From: Archivesica marissinica
Lineage: Eukaryota; Mollusca; Bivalvia; Venerida; Vesicomyidae
Direction: 5' to 3'
DNA: 64,000 nucleotides
Assembly: GCA_014843695.1 (NCBI GenBank)
Contig: CM026404.1
Span: 52,606,121-52,670,120, forward strand
Shown piece after piece: positions 49,461 through 59,944 of the stretch. How positions within the stretch are numbered: the first letter of the stretch is position 1; the number at the start of each line of letters is the position of its first letter. Position numbers and translations under genes: made by a program. The notes beneath the pieces were generated by a model. The model made no database searches. It worked only from the letters and a program-made list of their open reading frames with translations, and was not told where the DNA came from.

Positions 49461-49872
49461 TGGAACAAACTCAACACTAAAATCATTACAATACAATATG
49501 CATAAATATTTTTCAACAAACATCAAACAACATATCCTAGTGACTGTTATAACTTACCCAGCTTAATCCAGTCCAGACATTATTGTTCATAATACAAGCA
49601 AAATGATGCGAAAATGCGAAAATTGAGATTGCATGTATCCTAAAATCTCTGAACAACAACACTCATCAAAAAATCTTTGAAAACACTTTGAAAAAACCAG
49701 ACCTGTGTAAAACATAATCTCCATCTTATCACAAAAATAGAGCTATCTCTTGGAACCCTGATGCTCTACTCACACACACTTCTTCATACCAACTTTACTA
49801 AATCATTAAAGCCAAGAACAAATAAAACCTATATCATAATTATGTAGCCATTATGTTTCATACTGTCAAATC
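49461..49872. other. unique AT-rich sequence
   Basis: Possibly more transposon debris, but no motif strong enough to name. Confidence 0.35.
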
Positions 49873-50113
49873 TGTGTTTAGTTTAAACTTTATTTTACAA
49901 CGATTGCAAAGCAAGTTTTAACAACTTATATTAATCGCTCGCGTTGGCGCGGATGAAAGCTTATATGTTGTCATTCGTGTGGGAGGAAACCGGAGTACCC
50001 GGAGAAAACCCACCTGTCCGATCTGGCGACAACCGTACCATCTCACATACTTCCAGGTCCGAGGATCGAACCCGGGTTGCATTGGTGAGAAGTGAGCATG
50101 CTAACCACTGTGT
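49873..50113 (-). mobile_element. SINE family B, near-complete copy
   Basis: On the minus strand the head reads cagtggttagcatgctcact (A-box region), then acccgggttcgatcctcgga (perfect B box). The body is agtatgtgagatggtacggt, then gtgggttttctccgggtact, then ccggtttcctcccacacgaa. The tail is cgagcgattaatataagttg, then ttaaaacttgctttgcaatc and gttgtaaaataaagt. Confidence 0.82.
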
Positions 50114-50189
50114 GTTTAAGCCACTCAAGATCTACAGTGGTGATGTCCTTAGGCAATATTCTTAAATACACATTGCATCTTCTCTCTCC

Positions 50190-50883
50190 CATAGAGGTTA
50201 GGTATATAGAATGCTACACCATGTAGAAGTTGGGTATATAGAGTGCTACACCATGTAGAAGTTAGGTATATAGAGTGCTACACCACGTAGAAGTTGGGTA
50301 TATAGAGTGCTACACCATGTAGAAGTTGGGTATATAGAGTGCTACATCACATAGAAGTTAGGTATATAGAGTGCTACACCATGTAGAAGTTGGGTATATA
50401 GAGTGCTACACCATGTAGAAGTTGGGTATATAGAGTGCTACACCATGTAGAAGTTGGGTATATAGAGTGTTACACAATGTAGAAGTTAGGTATATAGAGT
50501 GCTACACCATGTAGAAGTTAGGTATATAGAGTGCTACACCATTATAGAAGTTGGGTATATAGAGTGCTACACCATATAGAAGTTAGGTATATAGAGTGCT
50601 ACACCATGTAGAAGTTAGGTATATAGAGTGCTACACCACGTAGAAGTTAGGTATATAGAGTGCTACACCATATAGAAGTTAGGTATATAGAGTGCTACAC
50701 CATGTAGAAGTTGGGTATATAGAGTGCTACACCATGTAGAAGTTGGGTATATAGAGTGCTACACCACATAGAAGTTAGGTATATAGAGTGCTACACCACG
50801 TAGAAGTTAGGTATATAGAGTGCTACACCATATAGAAGTTAGGTATATAGAGTGCTACACCATGTAGAAGTTGGGTATATAGA
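50190..50883. repeat. 32 bp satellite array, ~22 copies, broken by a gap
   Basis: The unit is gaagttgggtatatagagtg followed by ctacaccatgta. Variants are gttagg, ccacgta and ccatata. The array runs into the second N gap, so its right end is unknown. Confidence 0.95.
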
Positions 50884-51883
50884 NNNNNNNNNNNNNNNNN
50901 NNNNNNNNNNNNNNNNNNNNNNNNNNNNNNNNNNNNNNNNNNNNNNNNNNNNNNNNNNNNNNNNNNNNNNNNNNNNNNNNNNNNNNNNNNNNNNNNNNNN
51001 NNNNNNNNNNNNNNNNNNNNNNNNNNNNNNNNNNNNNNNNNNNNNNNNNNNNNNNNNNNNNNNNNNNNNNNNNNNNNNNNNNNNNNNNNNNNNNNNNNNN
51101 NNNNNNNNNNNNNNNNNNNNNNNNNNNNNNNNNNNNNNNNNNNNNNNNNNNNNNNNNNNNNNNNNNNNNNNNNNNNNNNNNNNNNNNNNNNNNNNNNNNN
51201 NNNNNNNNNNNNNNNNNNNNNNNNNNNNNNNNNNNNNNNNNNNNNNNNNNNNNNNNNNNNNNNNNNNNNNNNNNNNNNNNNNNNNNNNNNNNNNNNNNNN
51301 NNNNNNNNNNNNNNNNNNNNNNNNNNNNNNNNNNNNNNNNNNNNNNNNNNNNNNNNNNNNNNNNNNNNNNNNNNNNNNNNNNNNNNNNNNNNNNNNNNNN
51401 NNNNNNNNNNNNNNNNNNNNNNNNNNNNNNNNNNNNNNNNNNNNNNNNNNNNNNNNNNNNNNNNNNNNNNNNNNNNNNNNNNNNNNNNNNNNNNNNNNNN
51501 NNNNNNNNNNNNNNNNNNNNNNNNNNNNNNNNNNNNNNNNNNNNNNNNNNNNNNNNNNNNNNNNNNNNNNNNNNNNNNNNNNNNNNNNNNNNNNNNNNNN
51601 NNNNNNNNNNNNNNNNNNNNNNNNNNNNNNNNNNNNNNNNNNNNNNNNNNNNNNNNNNNNNNNNNNNNNNNNNNNNNNNNNNNNNNNNNNNNNNNNNNNN
51701 NNNNNNNNNNNNNNNNNNNNNNNNNNNNNNNNNNNNNNNNNNNNNNNNNNNNNNNNNNNNNNNNNNNNNNNNNNNNNNNNNNNNNNNNNNNNNNNNNNNN
51801 NNNNNNNNNNNNNNNNNNNNNNNNNNNNNNNNNNNNNNNNNNNNNNNNNNNNNNNNNNNNNNNNNNNNNNNNNNNNNNNNNNN
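50884..51883. other. assembly gap, exactly 1000 N
   Basis: Placeholder gap of exactly 1000 N with the 32-bp array on the left and the unrelated 27-bp array on the right. Long open frames that cross it are artefacts. Confidence 0.99.
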
Positions 51884-54800
51884 AGTTGTATTGTGGATAC
51901 ATGGATTGTGGATACATGTACTGGTAGATGTATTGTGGATACATGTACTGGTAGTTGTAGTGTGGATACATGTACTGGTAGTTTTATTGTGGATACATGT
52001 ACCAGTAGTTGTATTGTGGATACATGGATTGTGGATACATGTACTGGTAGTTTATTGTGGATACATGTACTGGTAGTTGTAGTGTGGATACATGTACTGG
52101 TAGTTGTATTGTGGATACATGTACTGGTAGTTTTATTGTGGATACATGTACTGGTAGTTTTATTGTGGATACATGGATTGTGGATACATGGATTGTGGAT
52201 ACATGTACTGGTAGTTTTATTGTGGATACATGTACTGGTAGTTGTATTGTGGATACATGTACTGGTAGTTTATTGTGGATACATGTACTGGTAGTTGTAT
52301 GGTGGATACATATACTAGTAGTTTATTGTGGATACATGTACTGGTAGTTGTATGGTGGATACATATACTGGTAGTTTATTGTGGATACATGTACTGGTAG
52401 TTGTATTGTGGATACATATACTGGTAGTTGTATTGTGGATACATATACCAGTAGTTGTATTGTGGATACATGTACCAGTAGTTTTATTGTGGATACATGT
52501 ACCAGTAGTTGTATTGTGTATACATGTACTGGTAGTTGTATTGTGGATACATGTACTGGTAGTTGTATTGTGGATACATGTACCAGTAGTTGTATTGTGG
52601 ATACATGTACTGGTAGTTGTATTGTGGATACATGTACTGGTAGTTGTATTGTGGATACATGGATTGTGGATACATGTACTGGTAGTTGTATTGTGGATAC
52701 ATGTACTGGTAGTTGTATTGTGGATACATGTACCAGTAGTTGTATTGTGGACACATATACTGGTAGTTGTATTGTGGATACATGGATTGTGGATACATGT
52801 ACTGGTAGTTGTATTGTGGATACATGTACTGGTAGTTGTATTGTGGATACATATACTGGTAGTTGTATTGTGGATACATATACTGGTAGTTGTATTGTGG
52901 ATACATGTTGTGGATACATGTACTGGTAGTTGTATTGTGGATACATGTACTGGTAGTTGTATTGTGGATACATATACTGGTAGTTGTATTGTGGATACAT
53001 ATACTGGTAGTTGTATTGTGGATACATGTACTGGTAGTTGTAATGTGGATACATGTACTGGTAGTTGTATTGTGGATACATATACTGGTAGTTGTATTGT
53101 GGATACATATACTGGTAGTTTTATTGTGGATACATGTACTGGTAGTTGTATTGTGGATACATATACTTGTAGTTTTATTGTGGATACATATACTGGTAGT
53201 TGTATTGTGGATACATGTACTGGTAGTTGTATTGTGGATACATGTACTGGTAGTTGTATTGTGGATACATGTACTGGTAGTTGTATTGTGGATACATGTA
53301 CTGGTAGTTGTACTGTGGATACATGTACTGGTAGTTGTATTGTGGATACATGTACCAGTAGTTGTATTGTGGATACATGGATTGTGGATACATGTACTGG
53401 TAGTTGTATTGTGGATACATGGATTGTGGATACATGTACTGGTAGTTGTATTGTGGATACATGTACTGGTAGTTGTATTGTGGATACATGTACTGGTAGT
53501 TGTATTGTGGATACATGTACCAGTAGTTGTATTGTGGATACATGGATTGTGGATACATGTACTAGTAGTTGTATTGTGGATACATATACCAGTAGTTGTA
53601 TTGTGGATACATGTACTGGTAGTTGTATTGTGGATACATGTACTGGTAGTTGTATTGTGGATACATGTACTGGTAGTTGTATTGTGGATACATGTACTAG
53701 TAGTTGTATTATGGATACATGGATTGTGGATACATGTACTGGTAGTTGTATTGTGGATACATGGATTGTGGATACATGTACTGGTAGTTGTATTGTGGAT
53801 ACATGTACTGGTAGTTGTATTGTGGATACATGGATTGTGGATACATGTACTGGTAGTTGTATTGTGGATACATGTACTGGTAGTTGTATTGTGGATACAT
53901 GTACTGGTAGTTGTATTGTGGATACATGTACTGGTAGTTGTATTGTGGATACATGTACTGGTAGTTGTATTGTGGATACATGTACTGGTAGTTGTATTGT
54001 GGATACATGTACTGGTAGTTGTATTGTGGATACATGGATTGGGGATACATATACTGGTAGTTGTATTGTGGATACATGTACTAGTAGTTGTATTGTGGAT
54101 ACATGGATTGTGGATACATATACTGGTAGTTTATTGTGGATACATGTACTGGTAGTTGTATTGTGGATACATGTACTAGTAGTTGTATTGTGTATACATG
54201 TACTGGTAGTTGTATTGTGTATACATGTACTGGTAGTTGTATTGTGGATACATGTACTAGTAGTTGTATTGTGGATACATGTACTGGTAGTTGTATTGTG
54301 GATACATGTACTGGTAGTTGTATTGTGGATACATGTACTGGTAGTTGTATTGTGGATACATGTACTGTAGTTATATTGTGGATACATGTACTGGTAGTTG
54401 TATTGTGGATACATATACTGGTAGTTGTATTGTGGATACATGTACTGGTAGTTGTATTGTGGATACATATACTGGTAGTTGTATTGTGGATACATGTACT
54501 AGTAGTTGTATTGTGGATACATGTACTGGTAGTTGTATTGTGGATACATATACTGGTAGTTGTATTGTGGATACATGTACTGGTAGTTGTATTGTGGATA
54601 CATGTACTGGTAGTTGTATTGTGGATACATGGATGTGGATACATGTACTGGTAGTTGTATTGTGGATACATGTACTGGTAGTTGTATTGTGGATACATGT
54701 ACTGGTAGTTGTATTGTGGATACATGTACTGGTAGTTGTATTGTGGATACATGTACTGGTAGTTGTATTGTGGATACATGTACTGGTAGTTGTATTGTGG

Positions 54801-56448
54801 ATACATGTACTGGTAGTTGTATTGTGGATACATGTACTGGTAGTTGTATTGTGGATACATGTACTGGTAGTTGTATTGTGGATACATGTACTGGTAGTTG
54901 TATTGTGGATACATGGATTGTGGATACATGTACTGGTAGTTGTATTGTGGATACATGTACTGGTAGTTGTATTGTGGATACATGTACTGGTAGTTGTATT
55001 GTGGATACATGTACTGGTAGTTGTATTGTGGATACATGTACTGGTAGTTGTATTGTGGATACATGTACTGGTAGTTGTATTGTGGATACATGGATTGTGG
55101 ATACATGTACTGGTAGTTGTATTGTGGATACATGTACTGGTAGTTGTATTGTGGATACATGGATTGTGGATACATGTACTGGTAGTTGTATTGTGGATAC
55201 ATGTACTGGTAGTTGTATTGTGGATACATGGATTGTGGATACATGTACTGGTAGTTGTATTGTGGATACATGTACCGGTAGTTGTATTGTGGATACATGT
55301 ACTGGTAGTTGTATTGTGGATACATGTACTGGTAGTTGTATGGTGGATACATGTACTGGTAGTTGTATGGTGGATACATATACTGGTAGTTGTATGGTGG
55401 ATACATGTACTGGTAGTTGTATGGTGGATACATATACTGGTAGTTGTATGGTGGATACATGTACTGGTAGTTGTATTGTGGATACATGTACTAGTAGTTT
55501 TATTGTGGATACATGTACTAGTAGTTTTATTGTGGATACATGTACTAGTAGTTTTATTGTGGATACATGTACTAGTAGTTTTATTGTGGATACATGTACT
55601 GGTAGTTTTATTGTGGATACATGGATTGTGGATACATGTACTGGTAGTTGTATTGTGGATACATATACTGGTAGTTGTATTGTGGATACATATACTGGTA
55701 GTTGTATTGTGGATACATGTACCGGTAGTTGTATTGTGGATACATGTACTGGTAGTTGTATTGTGGATACATGGATTGTGGATACATGTACCGGTAGTTG
55801 TATTGTGGATACATATACTGGTAGTTGTATTGTGGATACATGTACTGGTAGTTGTATTGTGGATACATGTACTGGTAGTTGTATTGTGGATACAGGTACT
55901 GGTAGTTGTATTGTGGATACATATACTGGTAGTTGTATTGTGGATACATGTACTGGTAGTTGTATTGTGGATACATATACTGGTAGTTGTATTGTGGATA
56001 CATATACTGGTAGTTGTATTGTGGATACATGTACTGGTAGTTGTATTGTGGATACATGTACTGGTAGTTGTATTGTGGATACATATACTGGTAGTTGTAT
56101 TGTGGATACATATACTGGTAGTTGTATTGTGGATACATGTACTGGTAGTTGTATTGTGGATACATGTACTGGTAGTTGTATTGTGGATACATGATTGGAT
56201 ACATGTACTGGTAGTTGTATTGTGGATACATGTACTGGTAGTTGTATTGTGGATACATGTACTGGTAGTTGTATTGTGGATACATGTACTGGTAGTTGTA
56301 TTGTGGATACATGTACTGGTAGTTGTATTGTGGATACATGGATTGTGGATACATATACTGGTAGTTGTATTGTGGATACATATACTGGTAGTTGTATTGT
56401 GGATACATGTACTGGTAGTTGTATTGTGGATACATGGATTGTGGATAC
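51884..56448. repeat. 27 bp satellite array, ~165 copies, with 15 bp insertion variants
   Basis: The unit is tactggtagttgtattgtgg followed by atacatg. Variants are accagtag, actagtag, ttttattg, gtatggtgg and acatatac. At about 20 places an extra gattgtggatacatg (15 bp) is inserted, a partial duplication of the unit's second half. Since 27 and 15 are both multiples of three, frames stay open for up to about 700 codons on both strands (VDTCTGSCI, WIHVLVVVL, YPQYNYQYM). The right end is at acatgtcagtactgaccaag. Confidence 0.96.
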
Positions 56449-56531
56449 ATGTCAGTACTGACCAAGCAAGTGGTACTTTCCACCAGTTTCATAAATATAA
56501 TTAGATGATTTGTGAATATACAGCTTCATTT

Positions 56532-56785
56532 TAGGCTGTCCGATTAGCGCAGTGGTTAGCGCGCTCGCTTCTCACCAATGCAACCCGGGTTCAATCCTCG
56601 GACCGGGAAGTATGTGAGATGGTACGGTGGTCGCCAGATCGGACAGATGGGTTTTCTCCGGGTACTCCGGTTTCCTCCCACATGAATGACCTCATTTACG
56701 CTTTCATCCGCGCCAACGAGAGTGATTAATATAAGTTATTAGAACTTGCTTCGCAATCGTTGTAAAATAAGTAAAGTTTAAACTT
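56532..56785 (+). mobile_element. SINE family B, best-preserved copy
   Basis: The tRNA-like head runs from ggctgtccgattagcgcagt (A box, and a 5' arm gtccga) to ctcggac, which can close a 6-bp acceptor-like stem. The B box is gggttcaatcc. The possible anticodon loop tctcacc is poorly paired. The body is gtatgtgagatggtacggtg, then gggttttctccgggtactcc. The tail is gagagtgattaatataagtt, then cttgcttcgcaatcgttgta. The Pol III-type internal promoter looks intact apart from one B-box change (ttcaa). Confidence 0.85.
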
Positions 56786-56923
56786 TTATTTTAGCCTGAT
56801 ATTTTGTTTTGTATTAACAACTCTAATAAATCACTTTTATAACATAATACTAGGAATTAGTTCTTGACATGGGGCAAAATAGTAAGTGTCTCCAGCATGA
56901 TAAACACACCCAATCCTTTCATT

Positions 56924-56990
56924 TGTCTATACACACAGGCACCAGACACAAACCTTTTTTTTTTGGCCTATGGTCATACAGTAAGGTTTT
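56924..56990 (+). repeat. left inverted repeat of a ~1.2 kb cassette
   Basis: tgtctatacacacaggcacc, agacacaaacc, a T run, then ggcctatggtcatacagtaa. This is the reverse complement, with a few mismatches and a different T-run length, of 58066-58128. A second, partial copy of ggtttttttt followed by ggcctatagtaag lies just inside at 56983-57007. Confidence 0.75.
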
Positions 56991-57019
56991 TTTTGGCCTA
57001 TAGTAAGGCACACTTTTAG

Positions 57020-57630
57020 CAAACACTGGTGACCTTGAAGATTTATGTATAACTGGCGTTAGAGGTCAGACAACCAGTGCTAAGACCATCCTCTGTGTTA
57101 CCGGAGAACTTGCCACACAGGCAAAGTTAGCCACTCGGAAGGTTGATGAAGTATACACAGAACTTGTTGATGCTGTGAAACACAGTGACAAGTTAGAATA
57201 CTGCAAATATTTACAGAAACAGATATATGTGATGCTGGAAAAAGAAGTTCTACCAAAACTGTATAAAGACAAGATGTTCATAAAAATAGCGGCAGTTGGT
57301 ACTGATATAAACACAGCTACAAATAGACAAGCCTTCATTAAGCTTAAGGAGGATCTAGCAGAGCGGATGCACAATTAGGAGGACTATATCGTACTGCAGT
57401 TCTCTGTCAAAGTCTTACTTAGGTTGAATAAAATGATGAAATCTTTGCAAGTCACAAAGCCATTGATTCTGGTGGTGGAGACCTCGAAGAATGTTGTGGC
57501 TTATGTAGCTTTCCCACAGGGATCGGAAGAAATAAGGGCCGAGGTTACAACGATGCTGTGTGATGCGATGCTGGGGCGTGTAACTCAGTCAGAAGAGAAT
57601 TATACAGTGATCAGTACAAAAGGAAATTGA
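57020..57630 (+). pseudogene. alanyl-tRNA synthetase-like C-terminal fragment with one in-frame stop
   Basis: One frame is open from about 57020 to 57630 except for a TAG at 57376-57378. It encodes TSAKTILCVTGELATQAK, then a helical stretch ending KLKEDLAERMHN before the stop. After the stop, in the same frame, come VTKPLILVVETSKNVVAY and a short C-end. The order VTG-x-x-A-x-x-A, a charged helix, a K-x-x-LK-x-L helix, then KPL-I-L-V-V followed by a small beta-rich end is the layout of the region between the editing domain and the C-terminal domain in cytosolic alanyl-tRNA synthetases. The catalytic and editing domains are absent. No intron breaks the frame over 600 bp, which fits a processed or captured copy. 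Alternatively it is a real terminal exon (a weak acceptor cacacttttag precedes it) with a sequencing error at the stop. It sits between inverted repeats. Confidence 0.48.
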
Positions 57631-57796
57631 AATAGGAAACCACAACGAGAAGTTCTTGGACTGGTCCAACAAACTATTGAAAGATTTACCTACAAATGAA
57701 ATTGAAAGCACAACTAAATCTTAACGTAGATACTCTATGAACGGTCACATTTCCTGTATTGATTATGGGAGTTGAAATATACAGACTTGTCTTGCA

Positions 57797-58006
57797 TCAG
57801 GCTGTCCGATTAGAGCAGTGGTTAACATGCTTGCTTCTCACCAATGCAACCCATGTTCGATCCTCGGACCAGGAAGTATGGGAGATGGTACGATGGTCGT
57901 CAGACACAAATGACCACATTTACGCTTTCATCCGCGCCAACGAGAGTGATTAATATAAGTTGTTAAAACTTGCTACGCAATCGTTGTAAAATAAATAAAG
58001 TTTCAA
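57797..58006 (+). mobile_element. SINE family B, copy with internal deletion
   Basis: The head caggctgtccgattagagca and ggttaacatgcttgcttctc is followed by a B-box region cccatgttcgatcctcgg and the body gtatgggagatggtacgatg, then gtcgtcagac. The next about 50 bp of the family (ending with the cctcccacac segment) are missing. It continues with aatgaccacatttacgcttt and the tail gagtgattaatataagttgt. It lies inside the inverted-repeat cassette, downstream of the synthetase-like frame. Confidence 0.8.
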
Positions 58007-58065
58007 CTATAGTAAGGTTTTTTTTTGGCCAAAAAAAATTTGTTTGTGTCTGGTGCAAGCAAGTA

Positions 58066-58128
58066 CTTACTATATGACCATAGGCCAAAAAATAAATTGT
58101 TTGTGTCTGGTGCCTGTGTTTATACACA
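58066..58128 (-). repeat. right inverted repeat of the ~1.2 kb cassette
   Basis: On the minus strand it reads tgtgtataaacacaggcacc, then agacacaaac, then ggcctatggtcatatagtaa, pairing with 56924-56990. An extra inner copy of tttgtttgtgtctggtgc lies at 58039-58056. Confidence 0.75.
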
Positions 58129-58129
58129 T

Positions 58130-58290
58130 TTACTTCAGATCGATTGCAAAACAAGTTCTTACAACATTAGTTTAGTCTAATCGTTCTCGAGACCTCATTA
58201 CAGATGGAATCCATCGCCATGAGGGAGAGAGAAGAAGCAATGTGGAATTTGAGTGTCTAAAGGTACAATCGTTGCGGCTACAGCTGCCAA
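58130..58290 (-). mobile_element. SINE family A, head-less fragment
   Basis: It holds the tail (gattgcaaaacaagttctta on plus) and body (gatggaatccatcgccatga, gggagagagaagaagcaatg) of family A. The tRNA-like head is lost or very diverged past ggtacaatcgttgcggctac. An 11-bp insertion (ttagtttagtc) splits the tail. Confidence 0.65.
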
Positions 58291-58692
58291 TCTTTTTACA
58301 ATCGAAAAGTGGACGAGAATTTATGTCTTTTGGTGCTATTTTTTCAAATTCTAAAAATATTTTAGAACAGATTAAATATCATGTACTACGTTCTTCCGGT
58401 ATAATTTAACATGAAATTATATACAAAGCCCCTTTAATAAATGGAAACATGGGTCCAAAATGTTATTGTACCTAATATAGTTTGTCACCTATTATGTAAT
58501 TTCTGTATTGAATACTTGTGTTTCCATTAATATTTAAGCAGTATAATGTTAGTCTTTTGAAGTTCATTGATTTTCTACTATTGTGTTGCCGAATGTTTCA
58601 TTTAATTATAGGTAGGCAGTTAATAATTTTGAAAATTTATACAAGAATGAAGTACGCAACGTGGTCTAACTAGAAATCTTATTTTTTCTGGT
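58291..58692. other. unique AT-rich sequence
   Basis: No gene, repeat or RNA feature is recognised between the SINE fragment and the 21-bp array. Confidence 0.4.
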
Positions 58693-59371
58693 ATAATCTT
58701 ATACAATAAGTTATAAATCTTATACAGTAAGTTATAAATCTTATACAGTAAGTTATAAATCTTATACAGTAAGTTATAAATCTTATATGGTAAGTTATAA
58801 ATCTTATACAGTAAGTTATAAATCTTATACAGTAAGTTATAAATCTTATACAGTAAGTTATAAATCTTATATGGTAAGTTATAAATCTTATACAGTAAGT
58901 TATAAATCTTATATGGTAAGTTATAAATCTTATACAGTAAGTTATAAATCTTATATGGTAAGTTATAAATCTTATACAGTAAGTTATAAATCTTATACAG
59001 TAAGTTATAAATCTTATATGGTAAGTTATAAATCTTATATGGTAAGTTATAAATCTTATACAGTAAGTTATAAATCTTATATGGTAAGTTATAAATCTTA
59101 TACAGTAAGTTATAAATCTTATATGGTAAGTTATAAATCTTATACGGTAAGTTATAAATCTTATATGGTAAGTTATAAATCTTATACAGTAAGTTAAAGT
59201 TATAAATCTTATACAGTAAGTTATAAATCTTATACAGTAAGTTATAAATCTTATACGGTAAGTTATAAATCTTATACGGTAAGTTATAAATCTTATACGG
59301 TAAGTTATAAATCTTATACGGTAAGTTATAAATCTTATACAGTAAGTTATAAATCTTATACAGTAAGTTAT
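58693..59371. repeat. 21 bp satellite array, ~32 copies
   Basis: The unit is taagttataaatcttataca followed by g. Variants are atatgg and atacgg. One unit near 59190 has an extra aagtta. The 7-codon period keeps three frames open on the minus strand and one on the plus strand. It is not related by sequence to the other 21-bp array at 30425-32570. Confidence 0.95.
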
Positions 59372-59557
59372 AACTGCACAAACTTTATACATGCAATTTC
59401 AATGCAAACTTTGAAGTCAATTGACTTCATTTTCCATAAGAAATGGTGAACATTAGAATGTACGTACGGACTATGTCAAACTTGTCCATTTTTGTTTTCT
59501 CTGCCTTTATATCAGTATAATGTATATATAAAGTGCATACATGATCATTTCTGTTGT

Positions 59558-59805
59558 CCGCCTCCGTGGTCGAGTGGTTAAGGTCGCTGACTAGTATTCC
59601 ACTGTAACCTTTCATCACTGATGGTCATGGGTTCGAGCCCCGCTCAGACCGTGTCTCATTTATATGAAAAAGTTGGCAGTTTCTTACAGAGGTTGGCGTA
59701 TCAAGTACTGGTTAACTGCTGGAGCCTGCCAGGAATGTGTTGTTAGGTAAACTGCACATCTCTCAAATGGGCAACCGGTAGCGACATTAAATAAACTTAA
59801 ATAAA
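59558..59805 (+). mobile_element. tRNA-derived SINE, Ser/Leu-like head with family-C tail
   Basis: The head cctccgtggtcgagtggtta is a type-II-tRNA-like A box (Ser/Leu class). It continues through an unusually long middle to atgggttcgagccccgctca (perfect B box). The body has no similarity to the elements at 8042 and 25026. The last about 40 bp, caaatgggcaaccggtagcg and acattaaataaac, are the same 3' tail as theirs. This is a different SINE family that shares only its 3' end. Confidence 0.78.
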
Positions 59806-59944
59806 AAACAAAACCATTTCTAGAGCCCAAGGGGTTAGGGTTACCCTAAGTAAGCCTCACTCATTCCATAGGTAGACATTTAATATATAGAACAAATAAG
59901 GAAAAGTCACAGCGATACCAAGCAATACAACGATTTACCCAATA

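Noticed and set aside
49363..49566. 67-codon ORF after the hAT remnant
   Set aside because: Most of it is the 57-bp two-copy repeat and AT-rich sequence, with no recognisable domain.
51884..56504. Plus- and minus-strand frames up to about 726 codons in the 27-bp array
   Set aside because: Several frames are open at once on both strands, as expected from a stop-free unit of nine codons.
56536..56605. Functional tRNA gene (6-bp acceptor-like stem, A and B boxes)
   Set aside because: The anticodon arm does not pair and the same head occurs in several dispersed SINE copies with a shared body and tail.
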